Source: a virus
Virus record (IMG/VR): IMGVR_UViG_3300010354_000473
Coordinates: 1 to 28,072 of that record
DNA: 28,072 bases
Direction: 5' to 3' (one strand)
Positions 25,909 to 28,072 of this stretch are shown in pieces. The position numbers and the translations under genes are program-made. The notes below the pieces were generated by a model. That model ran no database searches. It was not told the origin of the DNA and was given only the letters and a program-made list of their open reading frames with translations. Positions within the stretch are counted from its first letter, which is position 1; each line of letters opens with the position of its first letter.

Positions 25909-26114
25909 TGGCATTATCTAAACAAGTAGAAGAATCGCTTGACGAAGCACAAGCAGCATTGCGTAATGCACTTGCATATGCAGCGCGAAATGAACGTCCT
26001 GTAGTGAATCAGGGTATCGCAGAATTGATGTGTGATATTGAAAAACTGAAATCGGTGGACAAACTGTTTGACACTCTTGACTCTTGGAAAGATGAATCTT
26101 CTAAAAATCAATAA
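25908..26114 (+). CDS. Small helical protein (68 aa)
   Basis: Starts on the last base of the preceding stop (TGATG). The sequence is a long amphipathic helix (SLDEAQAALRNALAYAARN) then a second helix (ELMCDIEKLKSVDKLF), so a helical hairpin or dimer is likely. It reminds me of small conserved proteins in cyanophage early regions, but no function is known to me. Confidence 0.75.
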   Translation: MALSKQVEESLDEAQAALRNALAYAARNERPVVNQGIAELMCDIEKLKSVDKLFDTLDSWKDESSKNQ

Positions 26115-26319
26115 AGCAGCACTATATCAACCACCAGTTAAAACAACTCCACAAAATGTCAAAGAGGCAAACGAGGGGTTGTTTAACTGTACGATGACAC
26201 TTCCTGCTGCTGCAGCTCACTGTGGTATGACACAAAAAGAAATGAAATTAACGTTCTTTGAGTATCTTAAATACCACCCACGCACATATGTAAGCGAACC
26301 ACAACACAACGGTGATTGA
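26092..26319 (+). CDS. Small protein with a helix-turn-helix-like segment (75 aa)
   Basis: The ATG at 26092, with GGAAAG just before it, is preferred over an earlier TTG. It overlaps the previous gene by 23 bases. Residues 36-58 read TLPAAAAHCGMTQKEMKLTF, which has the spacing of a helix-turn-helix (small residues in helix one, GMT in the turn, a charged recognition-like helix). A DNA-binding role is possible but the match is by eye only. The N-terminal part (ALYQPPVKTTPQNVKEAN) is probably extended. Confidence 0.68.
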   Translation: MNLLKINKAALYQPPVKTTPQNVKEANEGLFNCTMTLPAAAAHCGMTQKEMKLTFFEYLKYHPRTYVSEPQHNGD

Positions 26320-26614
26320 TTATGGTAACGAGCGTCTCAATCAAATATATAGAGACACATGGCCTAATCTGGGGTGGGCAAGAATGGATAGAATCAAAGC
26401 AGGAGACACTGTAAAGTTTCTGGGATGCTCTAAAGAACAAGTTCAGTGGGGCAATAATACCGATCCAACTGGTATTCTAATAGTGGGCGACAAATATTAT
26501 GTTGAGCATGTCTATGTGCATTCTCAACATACTAAAATAGAGCTCAGAGGAGTCAAAGGTAAATTTAACTCAGTATGTTTTGAGGTGACACATGACACAC
26601 GAAGAAATGCTTGA
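26312..26614 (+). CDS. Unrecognised small protein, GTG start likely (100 aa)
   Basis: The frame opens with GTG at 26312, overlapping the preceding stop by 8 bases but without a clear ribosome binding site; an internal ATG at 26384 would give 76 residues and cannot be ruled out. The conserved-looking part is the second half: GDTVKFLG, then GILIVGDKYYVEHVYVHSQH and GKFNSVCFEV. This alternation suggests a small beta-barrel of about 60 residues, similar to SH3- or KOW-like folds. Function unknown. Confidence 0.66.
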   Translation: MIDYGNERLNQIYRDTWPNLGWARMDRIKAGDTVKFLGCSKEQVQWGNNTDPTGILIVGDKYYVEHVYVHSQHTKIELRGVKGKFNSVCFEVTHDTRRNA

Positions 26615-27089
26615 AGAAGCAGCACGAAGAGAAGCAGCACTTAAAGCAGTAGATAAACTCTACGAAGAAAATGGTGATGCTATGAAACAACTCGCAGAGA
26701 TTGAAAAACAAGAAAGAGAGGTAATCAACATTGCTAAAGAAGCAATTGAAGAATATAAACCAGCACTAGAAGAGCTTGCTAAAACTGAGCGACCATTCTA
26801 TCGCTTCTTTGCTATTGAATACTTTGCCACTGGAGAGGGTATGTCTTTCTGGTTGAAAGTATGTCGTAACTACGATTTACATAATGGTAAAGATTACGAC
26901 CTAGAGCGATTCGTTAAGTTTATCGGTGTGGGTGCAGACCACTACATTCATGGTCTAACACAACCCACACAAGAAGAATTTATGACTCAGTATGCTAATC
27001 TGATTCCTCCATATATTGTGAAGATGATTGAGCGTAGAGACCAACCAGCACTTGATTGGGAAACACACTTCTACTTTAACTATTCATAA
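26592..27089 (+). CDS. Coiled-coil protein of unknown function (165 aa)
   Basis: GAGGTG upstream gives a good ribosome binding site, and the start overlaps the previous gene by 23 bases. Residues 1-75 are an almost unbroken charged heptad-like helix (EEMLEEAARREAALKAVDKL and onward), a probable coiled coil. Residues 76-165 look globular with many aromatics (FYRFFAIEYFATGEG, FVKFIGVGADHYIHG). No known domain is recognised. It ends in a TAATG overlap with the next gene. Confidence 0.76.
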   Translation: MTHEEMLEEAARREAALKAVDKLYEENGDAMKQLAEIEKQEREVINIAKEAIEEYKPALEELAKTERPFYRFFAIEYFATGEGMSFWLKVCRNYDLHNGKDYDLERFVKFIGVGADHYIHGLTQPTQEEFMTQYANLIPPYIVKMIERRDQPALDWETHFYFNYS

Positions 27090-27268
27090 TGGAAGTCACT
27101 GAACATAATGTAGATGCTGACTTCAACCATGCTGAAGTTCAAGCATTGATGGCACTCGTCAAGGGTCAAATGTTACGAGAAGACAACGATAGCTTCACCA
27201 ACTTGTTTTATGCCAAAATCTATGGTAAACTGGTGGGTATCAAGCATGGTCTGATTGATTATGAGTAA
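27089..27268 (+). CDS. Small protein (59 aa)
   Basis: Starts on the last base of the preceding stop and runs to the TAA at 27266-27268, filling a gap that otherwise would be empty. The product is mostly helical (AEVQALMALVKGQMLR, then LFYAKIYGKLVGIKHGL), with an acidic N-terminus. It overlaps the next gene by 8 bases. Codon use matches its neighbours. Family not recognised. Confidence 0.68.
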   Translation: MEVTEHNVDADFNHAEVQALMALVKGQMLREDNDSFTNLFYAKIYGKLVGIKHGLIDYE

Positions 27269-27443
27269 ATTTGAGAAAAATCCAGACGAAATCGTTCTGG
27301 AAGATGTTAAGATGTTTCATTACGAAACAATGGATGAAGGCAATCATGTGTGGATTGGTATCTACACTAACAATGGCAAAACCTATCACATGAATATCAC
27401 TGGTAGGAATCTAAAAGTATTTTATTCCGATGAAACTTGTTAA
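27261..27443 (+). CDS. Small protein (60 aa)
   Basis: The ATG at 27261 is used rather than the TTG two codons earlier. The sequence is a short beta-rich unit (DEIVLEDVKMFHYETM, VWIGIYTNNGKTYHMNIT). No ribosome binding site is evident, so it probably relies on coupling to the preceding gene. Function not recognised. Confidence 0.66.
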   Translation: MSKFEKNPDEIVLEDVKMFHYETMDEGNHVWIGIYTNNGKTYHMNITGRNLKVFYSDETC

Positions 27444-27630
27444 ACAAACACAGTGGGAAGATTTCCTTGAGGGATATCACAACTTCATGTATGCTTGGGA
27501 TAGCTACAACACACCCGAGTTTTGGGAAGCATTGTGCTATGGGTGGTATGATGAATACATCTATCCATACGATGACCCATTTCTTATTCACATCCCTTCA
27601 CCCGAGCGTAAATTGAGGTTAGCAGAATGA
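27430..27630 (+). CDS. Small aromatic-rich protein (66 aa)
   Basis: Overlaps the preceding gene by 14 bases. It is unusually rich in Tyr, Trp and Phe (FLEGYHNFMYAWDSYNTPEF, GWYDEYIYPYDDPF). No known domain is seen. It ends in an ATGA overlap with the next gene. Confidence 0.68.
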   Translation: MKLVKQTQWEDFLEGYHNFMYAWDSYNTPEFWEALCYGWYDEYIYPYDDPFLIHIPSPERKLRLAE

Positions 27631-27902
27631 AACTCTTCAACTACTACCACTACGAGGATTACGGGCACGAATGGTATTACCAACTGCTCTCAGCATATCC
27701 ACACTTCGCACTGTTGGATATGACTATTCAGTGGGATGAATACCCTGCTACTGAAATATTCCCAATGCTGCTGATTAGCTTCGGTAGTCGCTCACTCACA
27801 GGATTCTCATTCCGCTGGAAGTGGTTTGAGATTCGCTGTGATTTTCTCACATTCTCACCACGCAACTTTGACAGATACCATCGTGGAGATTCATACCAAT
27901 GA
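27627..27902 (+). CDS. Small aromatic-rich protein (91 aa)
   Basis: Coupled to the preceding gene by ATGA, with GAGG about 10 bases before the ATG. The protein has many Tyr, Phe and Trp residues (NYYHYEDYGHEWYYQLL, FRWKWFEIRCDFL). The hydrophobic stretch FPMLLISFG is too short for a membrane helix. Function not recognised. Confidence 0.7.
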   Translation: MKLFNYYHYEDYGHEWYYQLLSAYPHFALLDMTIQWDEYPATEIFPMLLISFGSRSLTGFSFRWKWFEIRCDFLTFSPRNFDRYHRGDSYQ

Positions 27903-28072
27903 CACAACTGATTGACAAATCCTCACCAGAATACTTCTCACAGAGCTGTTATAAACCATACGACAGGCACAAATACAAAGTATTCTATGCTAGTGGTAGG
28001 GTAGAAACATATGAATGGTATGATGAAGTAATTGCACGATGGATGCAAACACCAGCAGGGCATTTAACACAT
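27899..28072 (+). CDS. Start of an unrecognised protein, cut by the window end
   Basis: Starts in an ATGA overlap with the preceding gene; 58 codons are visible and the frame stays open to the last base. It reads MTQLIDKSSPEYFSQ, then YKVFYASGRVETYEWYDEV and ARWMQTPAGHLTH. The visible part has beta-strand and helix segments but no motif I recognise. Confidence 0.68.
   Translation, partial: MTQLIDKSSPEYFSQSCYKPYDRHKYKVFYASGRVETYEWYDEVIARWMQTPAGHLTH

Noticed and set aside
26068-26091. TTG start for the helix-turn-helix-like gene
   Set aside because: An ATG with GGAAAG directly upstream follows 24 bases later.

Overview
This window looks like part of the genome of a T4-like cyanophage, a contractile-tailed virus of marine Synechococcus or Prochlorococcus. 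The evidence is a perfect T4-type late promoter (TATAAATA), a very large repeat-built tail-fibre-like gene, several tail-collar short fibre genes, and a cluster of 2OG-Fe(II) oxygenase genes of the kind common in these phages. No replication, lysis or photosynthesis gene is present, so the host cannot be fixed from this window. All genes lie on the + strand and almost all touch or overlap.

Layout. (1) 1-164: a tRNA-Thr(UGU), an intrinsic terminator, and a late promoter that follows directly from the terminator T-run. (2) 203-10567: one 3454-residue structural protein with an N-terminal beta-helix-like part, repeated helical and beta modules, and a long C-terminal beta-repeat fibre. (3) 10575-12661: two tail-collar proteins. 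(4) 12666-18853: three paralogous modular proteins. Each has a different N-terminal head (an unknown beta-rich domain, a polyglycine domain, an unknown cysteine-containing domain) on the same stalk of one Ig-like domain plus four repeats of about 100 residues. (5) 18855-20120: a third tail-collar protein. (6) 20128-25287: five divergent 2OG-Fe(II) oxygenases interleaved with a protein carrying a tail-assembly-chaperone-like motif and two unrecognised proteins. (7) 25284-25323: a sigma-70-like promoter with an extended -10 and a palindrome over the -10, marking a switch to more GC-rich sequence. (8) 25338 to the end: twelve small tightly packed genes of unknown function, the last cut by the window edge. 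They include two short genes (41 and 59 residues) that are easily missed. There is no gene-free stretch longer than 300 bases.

How the parts may work together. The late transcript would start at about 170 and run through the fibre, the collar proteins, the three head-swapped proteins and the oxygenases. This makes one host-recognition cassette: fibres, candidate adhesins, a probable fibre chaperone, and a set of hydroxylases that might modify virion or host proteins. The three same-stalk, different-head genes next to a hydroxylase battery are the most interesting part. Fibre and oxygenase calls rest on visible motifs. Target specificity and the hydroxylation idea are inference.
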